From NCBI GenBank assembly GCA_946800325.1, contig OX326958.1:69623264-69687263 (forward strand): 64,000 nucleotides of DNA. Direction: 5' to 3'. The stretch comes from Luzula sylvatica. Taxonomy: Eukaryota; Streptophyta; Magnoliopsida; Poales; Juncaceae. Below, one piece after another: positions 1 through 12,284 of this stretch (positions are counted from its first letter, which is position 1; every line of letters starts with the position of its first letter). The notes under the pieces were generated by a model. That model was not told the origin of the DNA and ran no database searches. It saw nothing but the letters and a program-made list of their open reading frames with translations. A program made the position numbers and the translations under genes.

Positions 1-904
1 TTTTCTTCAAAAAAAGAAAAATTAGTTTGTGGTTTTCTTCAAAAAAAGAAAATTAGTTTGTGGTTTTCTTCAAAAAATGAAAACTAGTTTGTGGTTTTCT
101 TCAAAAAAAGAAAAATTAGTTTGTGGTTTTCTTCATAAAAAAGAAAAATTAGTTTGTGGTTTTCTTCAAAAAAGTAAAATTAGTTTCTGGTTTATTTCAA
201 AAAAAGAAAATTAGTTTGTGGTTTTCTTCAAAAAAAGAAAATTAGTTTGTGTTTTTCTTCAAAAAAAGAAATTTAGTTTGTGGTCATCTTCAAAAAAAGA
301 AAATTAGTTTGTGGTTTTCTTCAACAAAAGAAAATTAGTTTGAGGCTTTCTTCAAAAAAAGCAAATTAGTTTGTTGTTTTCTTCAAAAAAAGAAAATTAG
401 TTTGTGATTTCCTTCATAAAAAGAAAAATTAGTTTGTGGTTTTCTTCAAAAAAAGAAAATTAGTTTGTGGTTTCCTTCGAAAAAGGAAAATTAGTTTGTG
501 GTTTTCTTCAAAAATATAAAATTAGTTTGTGATTTTCTTCAAAATAAGAAAATTAGTCTGTGGTTTTCTTCAAAAAAATAATAAAATTAGTTTGTGGTTT
601 TCTTCAAAAAAAAGAAAATTAGTTTGTGATTTTCTCCAAAAAATGAAAAATTAGTTTGTGGTTTTCTTCAAAAAAAGAAAAATTAGTTTGTCGTTTTCTT
701 CAAAAAAAGAAAAATTAGTTTGTGGTTTTCTTCAAAAAAAGAAAATTAGATTGTGGTTTTCTTAAAAAAATGAAAACTAGTTTGTGGTTTTCTTCAAAAA
801 AAGATAAATTAGTTTGTGGTTTTCTTCAAAAAAAGAAAATTAGTTCGTGGTTTTCTTCAAAAAAAGAAAATTAGTTTGAGGTTTTCTTCAAAAAAAGAAA
901 ATTA

Positions 905-3900
905 GTTTGTGGTTTTCTTCAAAAAAAGAAAATTACTTTGTGGTTTTCTTCAAAAATATAAAAAATTAGTTTGTTGTTTTCTTCACAAAAAGACAAATTA
1001 GTTTGTGGTTTTCTTCAAAAAAAGAAAATTAGTTTGTGGTTTTCTTCAAAAAAAGAAAATTAGTTTGTGGTTTTCTTCAAAAAAAGAAAGAATTAGTTTG
1101 TTGTTTTCATCAAAAAAAGAAAAATAGTTTGAGGCTTTCTCCAAAAAAAGAAAATTAGTTTGTGGTTTTCTTCAAAAAAAGGAAATTAGTTTGTGGTTTT
1201 CTTCAAAAAAAGAAAAATTAGTTTGTGGTTTTCTTCAAAAAAAGAAAATTAGTTTGTGATTTTCTTCAAAAAAAGAAAATTAGTTTGTGGTTTTCTTCAA
1301 AAAAAGTAAAATTAGTTTCTGGTTTATTTCAAAAAAAACCAAAATTAGTTTGTGGTTTTCTTCAAAAAAAGAAAATTAGTTTGTGGTTTTCTTCAAAAAA
1401 AGAAAAATTAGTTTGTGTTTTTTTTCAAAAAAAGAAAATTAGTTTGTGCTTTTCTTCAAAAAAAGAAAATTAGTTTGTGGATTTTTTCAAAAAAAGATAA
1501 TTAGTTTATGATTTTCTTAAAAAAGAAAAGAAAATTAGTTTGAGGTTTTCATCAAAAAAAAATTAATTAGTAGGTGTTTTCCTTAATAAAAAGAAAATTA
1601 GTTTGTGGTCATCTTCAAAAAAAGAAAATTAGTTTGTGGTTTTCTTCAAAAAAAGAAAATTAGTTTGTGGTTTTCTTCTAAAAAAGAAAAATTAGTTTGT
1701 GGTTTTCTTCAAAAAAAGAAAAATTAGTTTGTGGTTTTCTTCAAAAAAAAAAAATTAGTTTGTGGTTTTCTTCAAAAAATGAAAACTAGTTTGTGGTTTT
1801 CTTCAAAAAAAGAAAAATTAGTTTGTGGTTTTCTTCAAAAAAAAGAAAAATTAGTTTGTGGTTTTCTTCAAAAAAGTAAAATTAGTTTCTGGTTTATTTC
1901 AAAAAAATAAAATTAGTTTGTGGTTTTCTTAAAAAAGAGAAAATTAGTTTGTGGTTTTCTTAAAAAAGAGAAAATTAGTTTGTGGTTTTCTTCAAAAAAA
2001 GAAAAATTAGTTTGTGGTTTTCTTCAAAAAAAGAAAATTTGTTTGTGGTCTTCTTCAAAAAAAGAAAACTTGTTTGTGGTGTTCTTCAAAAAAAGAAAAT
2101 TATTTTGTGGTTTCCTTCAAAAAAAGAAAATTACTTTGTGGTCTTCTTCAAAAAAAGAAAACTAGTTTGTGGTTTTCTTCAAAAAAAGAAAAATTAGTTT
2201 GTGATTTTCTTCTAAAAAAGAAAATTAGTTTGTGGTTTTCTTCAAAAAAAAGAAAACTAGTTTGCGGTTTTCTTCAAAAAAAGAAAAATTAGTTTGTGGT
2301 TTTCTTCAAATAAAGAAAAATTAGTTTGTGGTTTTCTAAAAAAAAAAATTAGTTTGAGGTTTTCTTCAAAAAAAGAAAATTAGTTTGTGGTTTTCTTCCA
2401 AAAAAAAAATTAGTTTGTGGTTTTCTTCAAAAAAAGAAAATTAGTTTGTGGTTTTCTTCAAAAAAAGCAAATTAGTTTGTTGTTTTCTTCAAAAAAAGAA
2501 AATTAGTTTGAGGGTTTCTTCAAAAAAAGCAAATTAGTTTGTTGTTTTCTTCAAAAAAAGAAAATTAGTTTGTGATTTCCTTCATAAAAAGAAAAATTAG
2601 TTTGTGGTTTTCTTCAAAAAAACAAAATTAGTTTGTGGTTTCCTTCGAAAAAAGAAAATTAGTTTGTGGTTTTCTTCCAAAATATAAAATTAGTTTGTGA
2701 TTTTCTTCAAAAAAAGAAAATTAGTCTGTGGTTTTCTTCAAAAAAAAGAAAATTAGTTTGTGATTTTCTTCAAAAAATGAAAAATTAGTTTGAGGCTTTC
2801 TTCAAAAAAAGCAAATTAGTTTGTTGTTTTCTTCAAAAAAAGAAAATTAGTTCGTGGTTTTCTTCAAAAAAAGAAAATTAGTTTGAGGTTTTCTTCAAAA
2901 AAAGAAAATTAGTTTGTGGTTTTCTTCAAAAAAAGAAAATTAGTTTGTGGTTTTCTTCAAAAATAGAAAAAATTAGTTCGTTGTTTTCTTCACAAAAAGA
3001 CAAATTAGTTTGTGGTTTTCTTCAAAAAAAGAAAATTAGTTTGTGGTTTTCTTCAAAAAAAGAAAATTAGTTTGTGTTTTTTTTCAAAAAAAGAAAATTA
3101 GTTTGTGCTTTTCTTCAAAAAAAGAAAATTAGTTTGTGGTTTTCTTCAAAAAAAGATAATTAGTTTATGATTTTCTTAAAAAAGAAAAGAAAATTAGTTT
3201 GAGGTTTTCATCAAAAAAAAAATTAATTAGTTGGTGTTTTCCTTAATAAAAAGAAAATTAGTTTGTGGTCATCTTCAAAAAAAGAAAATTAGTTTGTGGT
3301 TTTCTTCAAAAAAAGAAAATTAGTTTCTGGTTTTCTTCAAAAAAAGAAAAATTAGTTTGTGGTTTTCTTCAAAAAAAGAAAAATTAGTTTGTGGTTTTCT
3401 TCAAAAAAAGAAAAATTAGTTTGTGGTTTTCTTCAAAAAAAGAAAATTAGTTTGTGGTTTTCTTCAAAAAATGAAAACTAGTTTGTTGTTTTCTTCAAAA
3501 AAAGAAAAATTAGTTTGTGGTTTTCTTCAAAAAAAGAAAATTAGTTTGTGGTTTTCTTCAAAAAAAGAAAATTAGTTTGTGGTTTTCTTCAAAAAATGAA
3601 AACTAGTTTGTGGTTTTCTTCAAAAAAAGAAAAATTAGTTTGTGGTTTTCTTCAAAAAAAAGAAAAATTAGTTTGTGGTTTTCTTCAAAAAAGTAAAATT
3701 AGTTTCTGGTTTATTTCAAAAAAGGAAAATTAGTTTGTGGTTTTCTTCGAAAAAAGAAAATTAGTTTGTGTTTTTCTTCAAAAAAAGAAATTTAGTTTGT
3801 GTTTTTCTTCAAAAAAAGAAAATTAGTTTGTGGTTTTCTTCAAAAAAAGAAAATTAGTTTGTGGTTTTCTTCAAAAATAGAAAAAATTAGTTCGTTGTTT

Positions 3901-6071
3901 TCTTCACAAAAAGACAAATTAGTTTGTGGTTTTCTTCAAAAAAAGAAAATTAGTTTGTGGTTTTCTTCAAAAAAAGAAAATTAGTTTGTGTTTTTCTTAA
4001 CAAAAAGTAAATTAGGTTGTGGTTTTCTTAAAAAAAAGAAAATTAGTTTGTGGTTTTCTTCAAAAAAAGAAAAAATTAGTTTGTTGTTTTCATCAAAAAA
4101 AGAAAAATTAGTTTGTGGTTTTCTTAAAAAAAAAGAAAATTAGTTTGTGGTCTTCTTCAAAAAAAGAAAAATTAGTTTGTGGTTTTCTTCAAAAAAAAGA
4201 AAATTAGTTTGTGGTTTTCTTCAAAAAAAGAAAATTAGTTTGAGGCTTTCTCCAAAAAAAGAAAATTCGTTTGTGGTTTTCTTCAAAAAAAGGAAATTAG
4301 TTTGTGGTTTTCTTCAAAAAAAGAAAAATTAGTTTGTGGTTTTCTTCAAAAATAGAAAATTAGTTTGTGATTTTCTTCAAAAAAAGAAAATTAGTTTGTG
4401 GTTTTCTTCAAAAAAAGTAAAATTAGTTTCTGGTTTATTTCAAAAAAAACGAAAATTAGTTTGTGGTTTTCTTCAAAAAAAGAAAATTAGTTTGTGGTTT
4501 TCTTCAAAAAAAGAAAAATTAGTTTGTGTTTTTTTTCAAAAAAAGAAAATTAGTTTGTGCTTTTCTTCAAAAAAAGAAAATTAGTTTATGATTTTCTTAA
4601 AAAAGAAAAGAAAATTAGTTTGAGGTTTTCATCAAAAAAAAATTAATTAGTTGGTGTTTTCCTTAATAAAAAGAAAATTAGTTTGTGGTCATCTTCAAAA
4701 AAAGAAAATTAGTTTGTGGTTTTCTTCAAAAAAAGAAAATTAGTTTGTGGTTTTCTTCAAAAAAAGAAAAATTAGTTTGTGGTTTTCTTCAAAAAAAGAA
4801 AAATTAGTTTCTGGTTTTCTTCAAAAAAAGAAAAATTAGTTTGTGGTTTTCTTCAAAAAAAGAAAATTAGTTTGTGGTTTTCTTCAAAAAATGAAAACTA
4901 GTTTGTGGTTTTCTTCAAAAAAAGAAAAATTAGTTTGTGGTTTTCTTCATAAAAAAGAAAAATTAGTTTGTGGTTTTCTTCAAAAAAGTAAAATTAGTTT
5001 CTGGTTTATTTCAAAAAAAGAAAATTAGTTTGTGGTTTTCTTCAAAAAAAGAAAAATTAGTTTGTGTTTTTTTTCAAAAAAAGAAAATTAGTTTGTGCTT
5101 TTCTTCAAAAAAAGATAATTAGTTTATGATTTTCTTAAAAAAGAAAAGAAAATTAGTTTGAGGTTTTCATCAAAAAAAAATTAATTAGTTGGTGTTTTCC
5201 TTAATAAAAAGAAAATTAGTTTGTGGTCATCTTCAAAAAAAGAAAATTAGTTTGTGGTTTTCTTCAAAAAAAGAAAATTAGTTTGTGGTTTTCTTCAAAA
5301 AAAGAAAAATTAGTTTGTGGTTTTCTTCAAAAAAAGAAAAATTAGTTTCTGGTTTTCTTCAAAAAAAGAAAAATTAGTTTGTGGTTTTCTTCAAAAAAAG
5401 AAAATTAGTTTGTGGTTTTCTTCAAAAAATGAAAACTAGTTTGTGGTTTTCTTCAAAAAAAGAAAAATTGGTTTGTGGTTTTCTTCATAAAAAAGAAAAA
5501 TTAGTTTGTGATTTTCTTCAAAAAAGTAAAATTAGTTTCTGGTTTATTTCAAAAAAAGAAAATTAGTTTGTGGTTTTCTTCAAAAAAAGAAAATTAGTTT
5601 GTGTTTTTCTTCAAAAAAAGAAATTTAGTTTGTGGTTTTCTTCAAAAAAAGAAAAAATTAGTTTGTTGTTTTCATCAAAAAAAGAAAAATTAGTTTGTGG
5701 TTTTCTTAAAAAAAAAGAAAATTAGTTTGTGGTCTTCTTCAAAAAAAGAAAAATTAGTTTGTGGTTTTCTTCAAAAAAAAGAAAATTAGTTTGTGGTTTT
5801 CTTCAAAAAAAGAAAATTAGTTTGAGGCTTTCTCCAAAAAAAGAAAATTCGTTTGTGGTTTTCTTCAAAAAAAGGAAATTAGTTTGTGGTTTTCTTCAAA
5901 AAAAGAAAAATTAGTTTGTGGTTTTCTTCAAAAATAGAAAATTAGTTTGTGATTTTCTTCAAAAAAAGAAAATTAGTTTGTGGTTTTCTTCAAAAAAAGT
6001 AAAATTAGTTTCTGGTTTATTTCAAAAAAAACGAAAATTAGTTTGTGGTTTTCTTCAAAAAAAGAAAATTA
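905..6071 (+). repeat. HOR domain A, copy 1 (~5,167 bp unit of 31-bp satellite)
   Basis: Variant monomers act as landmarks that recur in the same order 5,167 bp downstream: the TTACTTTG monomer at ~930 and ~6,097, the AACCAAAATTAG monomer near 1,340 and 6,507, and the block at 1,920 and 7,087. The left limit is where 842-904 (TTCGTGG and TTGAGG monomers) stops matching 6,010-6,071. This copy carries an internal 538-bp duplication near 4,490-5,565 that copy 2 lacks. Confidence 0.85.
4490..5565 (+). repeat. 538-bp internal tandem duplication within HOR A copy 1
   Basis: Landmarks at 4,580 (TTAGTTTATGATTTTC) and 4,843 recur at 5,118 and 5,381, an exact 538-bp offset over many variant monomers. 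Copy 2 has a single version near 9,780-10,226. The edges are approximate because neighbouring monomers are alike. Confidence 0.8.
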
Positions 6072-9000
6072 GTTTGTGGTTTTCTTCAAAAAAAGAAAAT
6101 TACTTTGTGGTTTTCTTCAAAAATATAAAAAATTAGTTTGTTGTTTTCTTCACAAAAAGACAAATTAGTTTGTGGTTTTCTTCAAAAAAAGAAAATTAGT
6201 TTGTGGTTTTCTTCAAAAAAAGAAAATTAGTTTGTGGTTTTCTTCAAAAAAAGAAAGAATTAGTTTGTTGTTTTCATCAAAAAAAGAAAAATAGTTTGAG
6301 GCTTTCTCCAAAAAAAGAAAATTAGTTTGTGGTTTTCTTCAAAAAAAGGAAATTAGTTTGTGGTTTTCTTCAAAAAAAGAAAAATTAGTTTGTGGTTTTC
6401 TTCAAAAAAAGAAAATTAGTTTGTGATTTTCTTCAAAAAAAGAAAATTAGTTTGTGGTTTTCTTCAAAAAAAGTAAAATTAGTTTCTGGTTTATTTCAAA
6501 AAAAACCAAAATTAGTTTGTGGTTTTCTTCAAAAAAAGAAAATTAGTTTGTGGTTTTCTTCAAAAAAAGAAAAATTAGTTTGTGTTTTTTTTCAAAAAAA
6601 GAAAATTAGTTTGTGCTTTTCTTCAAAAAAAGAAAATTAGTTTGTGGATTTTTTCAAAAAAAGATAATTAGTTTATGATTTTCTTAAAAAAGAAAAGAAA
6701 ATTAGTTTGAGGTTTTCATCAAAAAAAAATTAATTAGTAGGTGTTTTCCTTAATAAAAAGAAAATTAGTTTGTGGTCATCTTCAAAAAAAGAAAATTAGT
6801 TTGTGGTTTTCTTCAAAAAAAGAAAATTAGTTTGTGGTTTTCTTCTAAAAAAGAAAAATTAGTTTGTAGTTTTCTTCAAAAAAAGAAAAATTAGTTTGTG
6901 GTTTTCTTCAAAAAAAGAAAATTAGTTTGTGGTTTTCTTCAAAAAATGAAAACTAGTTTGTGGTTTTCTTCAAAAAAAGAAAAATTAGTTTGTGGTTTTC
7001 TTCAAAAAAAAGAAAAATTAGTTTGTGGTTTTCTTCAAAAAAGTAAAATTAGTTTCTGGTTTATTTCAAAAAAATAAAATTAGTTTGTGGTTTTCTTAAA
7101 AAAGAGAAAATTAGTTTGTGGTTTTCTTAAAAAAGAGAAAATTAGTTTGTGGTTTTCTTCAAAAAAAGAAAAATTAGTTTGTGGTTTTCTTCAAAAAAAG
7201 AAAATTTGTTTGTGGTCTTCTTCAAAAAAAGAAAACTTGTTTGTGGTGTTCTTCAAAAAAAGAAAATTATTTTGTGGTTTCCTTCAAAAAAAGAAAATTA
7301 CTTTGTGGTCTTCTTCAAAAAAAGAAAACTAGTTTGTGGTTTTCTTCAAAAAAAGAAAAATTAGTTTGTGATTTTCTTCTAAAAAAGAAAATTAGTTTGT
7401 GGTTTTCTTCAAAAAAAAGAAAACTAGTTTGCGGTTTTCTTCAAAAAAAGAAAAATTAGTTTGTGGTTTTCTTCAAATAAAGAAAAATTAGTTTGTGGTT
7501 TTCTAAAAAAAAAAATTAGTTTGAGGTTTTCTTCAAAAAAAGAAAATTAGTTTGTGGTTTTCTTCCAAAAAAAAAATTAGTTTGTGGTTTTCTTCAAAAA
7601 AAGAAAATTAGTTTGTGGTTTTCTTCAAAAAAAGCAAATTAGTTTGTTGTTTTCTTCAAAAAAAGAAAATTAGTTTGAGGCTTTCTTCAAAAAAAGCAAA
7701 TTAGTTTGTTGTTTTCTTCAAAAAAAGAAAATTAGTTTGTGATTTCCTTCATAAAAAGAAAAATTAGTTTGTGGTTTTCTTCAAAAAAACAAAATTAGTT
7801 TGTGGTTTCCTTCGAAAAAAGAAAATTAGTTTGTGGTTTTCTTCAAAAATATAAAATTAGTTTGTGATTTTCTTCAAAAAAAGAAAATTAGTCTGTGGTT
7901 TTCTTCAAAAAAAAGAAAATTAGTTTGTGATTTTCTTCAAAAAATGAAAAATTAGTTTGAGGCTTTCTTCAAAAAAAGCAAATTAGTTTGTTGTTTTCTT
8001 CAAAAAAAGAAAATTAGTTCGTGGTTTTCTTCAAAAAAAGAAAATTAGTTTGAGGTTTTCTTCAAAAAAAGAAAATTAGTTTGTGGTTTTCTTCAAAAAA
8101 AGAAAATTAGTTTGTGGTTTTCTTCAAAAATAGAAAAAATTAGTTCGTTGTTTTCTTCACAAAAAGACAAATTAGTTTGTGGTTTTCTTCAAAAAAAGAA
8201 AATTAGTTTGTGGTTTTCTTCAAAAAAAGAAAAATTAGTTTGTGTTTTTTTTCAAAAAAAGAAAATTAGTTTGTGCTTTTCTTCAAAAAAAGAAAATTAG
8301 TTTGTGGTTTTCTTCAAAAAAAGATAATTAGTTTATGATTTTCTTAAAAAAGAAAAGAAAATTAGTTTGAGGTTTTCATCAAAAAAAAAATTAATTAGTT
8401 GGTGTTTTCCTTAATAAAAAGAAAATTAGTTTGTGGTCATCTTCAAAAAAAGAAAATTAGTTTGTGGTTTTCTTCAAAAAAAGAAAATTAGTTTCTGGTT
8501 TTCTTCAAAAAAAGAAAAATTAGTTTGTGGTTTTCTTCAAAAAAAGAAAAATTAGTTTGTGGTTTTCTTCAAAAAAAGAAAAATTAGTTTGTGGTTTTCT
8601 TCAAAAAAAGAAAATTAGTTTGTGGTTTTCTTCAAAAAATGAAAACTAGTTTGTTGTTTTCTTCAAAAAAAGAAAAATTAGTTTGTGGTTTTCTTCAAAA
8701 AAAGAAAATTAGTTTGTGGTTTTCTTCAAAAAAAGAAAATTAGTTTGTGGTTTTCTTCAAAAAATGAAAACTAGTTTGTGGTTTTCTTCAAAAAAAGAAA
8801 AATTAGTTTGTGGTTTTCTTCAAAAAAAAGAAAAATTAGTTTGTGGTTTTCTTCAAAAAAGTAAAATTAGTTTCTGGTTTATTTCAAAAAAGGAAAATTA
8901 GTTTGTGGTTTTCTTCGAAAAAAGAAAATTAGTTTGTGTTTTTCTTCAAAAAAAGAAATTTAGTTTGTGTTTTTCTTCAAAAAAAGAAAATTAGTTTGTG

Positions 9001-10732
9001 GTTTTCTTCAAAAAAAGAAAATTAATTTGTGGTTTTCTTCAAAAATAGAAAAAATTAGTTCGTTGTTTTCTTCACAAAAAGACAAATTAGTTTGTGGTTT
9101 TCTTCAAAAAAAGAAAATTAGTTTGTGGTTTTCTTCAAAAAAAGAAAATTAGTTTGTGTTTTTCTTAACAAAAAGTAAATTAGGTTGTGGTTTTCTTAAA
9201 AAAAAGAAAATTAGTTTGTGGTTTTCTTCAAAAAAAGAAAAAATTAGTTTGTTGTTTTCATCAAAAAAAGAAAAATTAGTTTGTGGTTTTCTTAAAAAAA
9301 AAGAAAATTAGTTTGTGGTCTTCTTCAAAAAAAGAAAAATTAGTTTGTGGTTTTCTTCAAAAAAAAGAAAATTAGTTTGTGGTTTTCTTCAAAAAAAGAA
9401 AATTAGTTTGAGGCTTTCTCCAAAAAAAGAAAATTCGTTTGTGGTTTTCTTCAAAAAAAGGAAATTAGTTTGTGGTTTTCTTCAAAAAAAGAAAAATTAG
9501 TTTGTGGTTTTCTTCAAAAATAGAAATTAGTTTGTGATTTTCTTCAAAAAAAGAAAATTAGTTTGTGGTTTTCTTCAAAAAAAGTAAAATTAGTTTCTGG
9601 TTTATTTCAAAAAAAACGAAAATTAGTTTGTGGTTTTCTTCAAAAAAAGAAAATTAGTTTGTGGTTTTCTTCAAAAAAAGAAAAATTAGTTTGTGTTTTT
9701 TTTCAAAAAAAGAAAATTAGTTTGTGCTTTTCTTCAAAAAAAGAAAATTAGTTTGTGGTTTTCTACAAAAAAAGATAATTAGTTTATGATTTTCTTAAAA
9801 AAGAAAAGAAAATTAGTTTGAGGTTTTCATCAAAAAAAAATTAATTAGTTGGTGTTTTCCTTAATAAAAAGAAAATTAGTTTGTGGTCATCTTCAAAAAA
9901 AGAAAATTAGTTTGTGGTTTTCTTCAAAAAAAGAAAATTAGTTTGTGGTTTTCTTCAAAAAAAGAAAAATTAGTTTGTGGTTTTCTTCAAAAAAAGAAAA
10001 ATTAGTTTCTGGTTTTCTTCAAAAAAAGAAAAATTAGTTTGTGGTTTTCTTCAAAAAAAGAAAATTAGTTTGTGGTTTTCTTCAAAAAATGAAAACTAGT
10101 TTGTGGTTTTCTTCAAAAAAAGAAAAATTAGTTTGTGGTTTTCTTCATAAAAAAGAAAAATTAGTTTGTGGTTTTCTTCAAAAAAGTAAAATTAGTTTCT
10201 GGTTTATTTCAAAAAAAGAAAATTAGTTTGTGGTTTTCTTCAAAAAAAGAAAATTAGTTTGTGTTTTTCTTCAAAAAAAGAAATTTAGTTTGTGGTTTTC
10301 TTCAAAAAAAGAAAAAATTAGTTTGTTGTTTTCATCAAAAAAAGAAAAATTAGTTTGTGGTTTTCTTAAAAAAAAAGAAAATTAGTTTGTGGTCTTCTTC
10401 AAAAAAAGAAAAATTAGTTTGTGGTTTTCTTCAAAAAAAAAGAAAATTAGTTTGTGGTTTTCTTCAAAAAAAGAAAATTAGTTTGAGGCTTTCTCCAAAA
10501 AAAGAAAATTCGTTTGTGGTTTTCTTCAAAAAAAGGAAATTAGTTTGTGGTTTTCTTCAAAAAAAGAAAAATTAGTTTGTGGTTTTCTTCAAAAATAGAA
10601 AATTAGTTTGTGATTTTCTTCAAAAAAAGAAAATTAGTTTGTGGTTTTCTTCAAAAAAAGTAAAATTAGTTTCTGGTTTATTTCAAAAAAAACGAAAATT
10701 AGTTTGTGGTTTTCTTCAAAAAAAGAAAATTA
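6072..10732 (+). repeat. HOR domain A, copy 2 (~4,661 bp unit)
   Basis: It matches copy 1 monomer by monomer. It lacks the 538-bp duplication and has one extra monomer near 9,751 (offset changes from 5,167 to 5,198). The bookkeeping closes: 5,167 minus 538 plus about 32 gives the observed 4,661-bp offset to copy 3. Confidence 0.85.
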
Positions 10733-12284
10733 GTTTGTGGTTTTCTTCAAAAAAAGAAAATTACTTTGTGGTTTTCTTCAAAAATATAAAAAATTAGTTT
10801 GTTGTTTTCTTCACAAAAAGACAAATTAGTTTGTGGTTTTCTTCAAAAAAAGAAAATTAGTTTGTGGTTTTCTTCAAAAAAAGAAAATTAGTTTGTGGTT
10901 TTCTTCAAAAAAAGAAAGAATTAGTTTGTTGTTTTCATCAAAAAAAGAAAAATAGTTTGAGGCTTTCTCCAAAAAAAGAAAATTAGTTTGTGGTTTTCTT
11001 CAAAAAAAGGAAATTAGTTTGTGGTTTTCTTCAAAAAAAGAAAAATTAGTTTGTGGTTTTCTTCAAAAAAAGAAAATTAGTTTGTGATTTTCTTCAAAAA
11101 AAGAAAATTAGTTTGTGGTTTTCTTCAAAAAAAGTAAAATTAGTTTCTGGTTTATTTCAAAAAAAACCAAAATTAGTTTGTGGTTTTCTTCAAAAAAAGA
11201 AAATTAGTTTGTGGTTTTCTTCAAAAAAAGAAAAATTAGTTTGTGTTTTTTTTCAAAAAAAGAAAATTAGTTTGTGCTTTTCTTCAAAAAAAGAAAATTA
11301 GTTTGTGGATTTTTTCAAAAAAAGATAATTAGTTTATGATTTTCTTAAAAAAGAAAAGAAAATTAGTTTGAGGTTTTCATCAAAAAAAAATTAATTAGTA
11401 GGTGTTTTCCTTAATAAAAAGAAAATTAGTTTGTGGTCATCTTCAAAAAAAGAAAATTAGTTTGTGGTTTTCTTCAAAAAAAGAAAATTAGTTTGTGGTT
11501 TTCTTCTAAAAAAGAAAAATTAGTTTGTGGTTTTCTTCAAAAAAAGAAAAATTAGTTTGTGGTTTTCTTCAAAAAAAGAAAATTAGTTTGTGGTTTTCTT
11601 CAAAAAATGAAAACTAGTTTGTGGTTTTCTTCAAAAAAAGAAAACTTAGTTTGTGGTTTTCTTCAAAAAAAAGAAAAATTAGTTTGTGGTTTTCTTCAAA
11701 AAAGTAAAATTAGTTTCTGGTTTATTTCAAAAAAAGAAAATTAGTTTGTGGTTTTCTTAAAAAAGAGAAAATTAGTTTGTGGTTTTCTTAAAAAAGAGAA
11801 AATTAGTTTGTGGTTTTCTTCAAAAAAAGAAAAATTAGTTTGTGGTTTACTTCAAAAAAAGAAAATTTGTTTGTGGTCTTCTTCAAAAAAAGAAAACTTG
11901 TTTGTGGTGTTCTTCAAAAAAAGAAAATTATTTTGTGGTTTCCTTCAAAAAAAGAAAATTAGTTTGTGGTCTTCTTCAAAAAAAGAAAACTAGTTTGTGG
12001 TTTTCTTCAAAAAAAGAAAAATTAGTTTGTGATTTTCTTCTAAAAAAGAAAATTAGTTTGTGGTTTTCTTCAAAAAAAAGAAAACTAGTTTGCGGTTTTC
12101 TTCAAAAAAAGAAAAATTAGTTTGTGGTTTTCTTCAAATAAAGAAAAATTAGTTTGTGGTTTTCTAAAAAAAAAAATTAGTTTGAGGTTTTCTTCAAAAA
12201 AAGAAAATTAGTTTGTGGTTTTCTTCCAAAAAAAAAATTAGTTTGTGGTTTTCTTCAAAAAAAGAAAATTAGTTTGTGGTTTTC
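10733..12284 (+). repeat. HOR domain A, copy 3 (truncated)
   Basis: Offset 4,661 bp from copy 2: landmarks at 6,392, 7,087 and 7,181 recur at 11,053, 11,748 and 11,842. The match stops near 12,284, where copy 2 continues with a GCAAATTAG monomer (~7,630) and this copy switches to an AGAAGAAAATTAG monomer. From there the order follows the domain B type. Confidence 0.82.
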
